Both the position numbers and the translations under genes were made by a program. A DNA stretch of 64,000 bases from Paenibacillus sp. AN1007 (lineage in GTDB: Bacteria > Bacillota > Bacilli > Paenibacillales > Paenibacillaceae): positions 1,265,501-1,329,500 of the forward strand of contig NZ_CP159992.1 of assembly GCF_040702995.1 (NCBI RefSeq), in the 5' to 3' direction. Of this stretch, positions 63,853 to 64,000 are shown piece after piece; the stretch's first letter is position 1; every line of letters starts with the position of its first letter. Under the pieces are notes generated by a model. That model worked only from the letters and a program-made list of their open reading frames with translations. It searched no databases and was not told the origin of the DNA.

Positions 63853-64000
63853 AGGCTCTTAAAGAAGGGTGTCAGGTGAGGTCTAAGAGAGGTTTCAAGT
63901 AAGGGTTTAATAAAGACTGGGATGGGGTTTCGTACTTCCACCGCAACAAAATCAAGGGGAGTGCGTTTCATTATTTGGTGATATGGTCGATATTAAAAAT

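Noticed and set aside
1..64000. CRISPR array, prophage, IS element, toxin-antitoxin or defence island
   Set aside because: I saw no regularly spaced repeats, transposase, integrase, cas genes or defence-type gene pairs anywhere in the window.

Overview
The window reads as ordinary core chromosome of a spore-forming Firmicute, most likely Paenibacillus. The gene order follows two conserved Bacillus blocks (yqeY to yqfO, and ylbQ/bshC to spoVD). Sporulation genes (yqfC, yqfD, a cotD-like gene, ylaJ, rsfA, spoVD), a type B RNase P RNA and a glycyl T-box all fit. I see no phage, insertion sequence, tRNA, rRNA or CRISPR array. The GC content is moderate by eye.

Layout. (1) Positions 1-23,240: HIT protein, rpsU, yqeY, nfeD/floA, a low-complexity membrane protein, yqfC-yqfD, phoH, the 7TM-HD c-di-AMP phosphodiesterase gene pgpH, ybeY, dgkA, cdd, era, yqzL, recO, T-box glyQS, a YaiI/YqxD gene, dnaG, sigA, trmK, a Nif3/YqfO gene and rnpB. 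This is the 'macromolecular synthesis' neighbourhood: ribosome maturation, replication priming, the housekeeping sigma factor and tRNA charging. (2) 23,400-31,350: a divergent aminotransferase/MocR-regulator pair, a CotD-like coat protein, a subtilisin-family protease with a long N-terminal extension, YpuI, DUF1540, a small membrane protein and a lytic transglycosylase. (3) 31,560-36,440: the cysteine desulfurase and thiI pair for tRNA thiolation, then two divergent TerC paralogues (one frameshifted) and a LiaF-like membrane protein. (4) 36,620-43,010: typA, ylaH, an LCP cell-wall ligase, ylaL, ylaJ and a PIN-PhoH gene, matching the Bacillus yla cluster with an LCP gene inserted. (5) 43,250-47,000: a solute-binding protein, a convergent coiled-coil secreted protein, a DUF2626 gene and rsfA. 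(6) 47,150-63,850: a panE-like gene and a DUF3397 gene, an oligopeptide ABC transporter operon, bshC, an S-adenosylhomocysteinase gene, and the start of the division/cell-wall cluster: mraZ, rsmH, ftsL, pbpB, spoVD.

Regulatory signals are the most informative non-coding content. They include an ECF (SigW-type) promoter before nfeD-floA, four phased MraZ boxes before mraZ, SigE-like promoters before yqfC and spoVD, a glycyl T-box, and symmetric half-sites between the MocR regulator and its divergent aminotransferase. There is also a dispersed, hairpin-rich repeat with one full, one truncated and one diverged copy.

I did not find a convincing new multi-gene system. The best leads are the dispersed structured repeat, the homopolymer frameshift in one TerC gene, the MocR operator geometry and a structured leader before the PIN-PhoH gene. 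Promoter and hairpin calls were read by eye and were not scored with any program.
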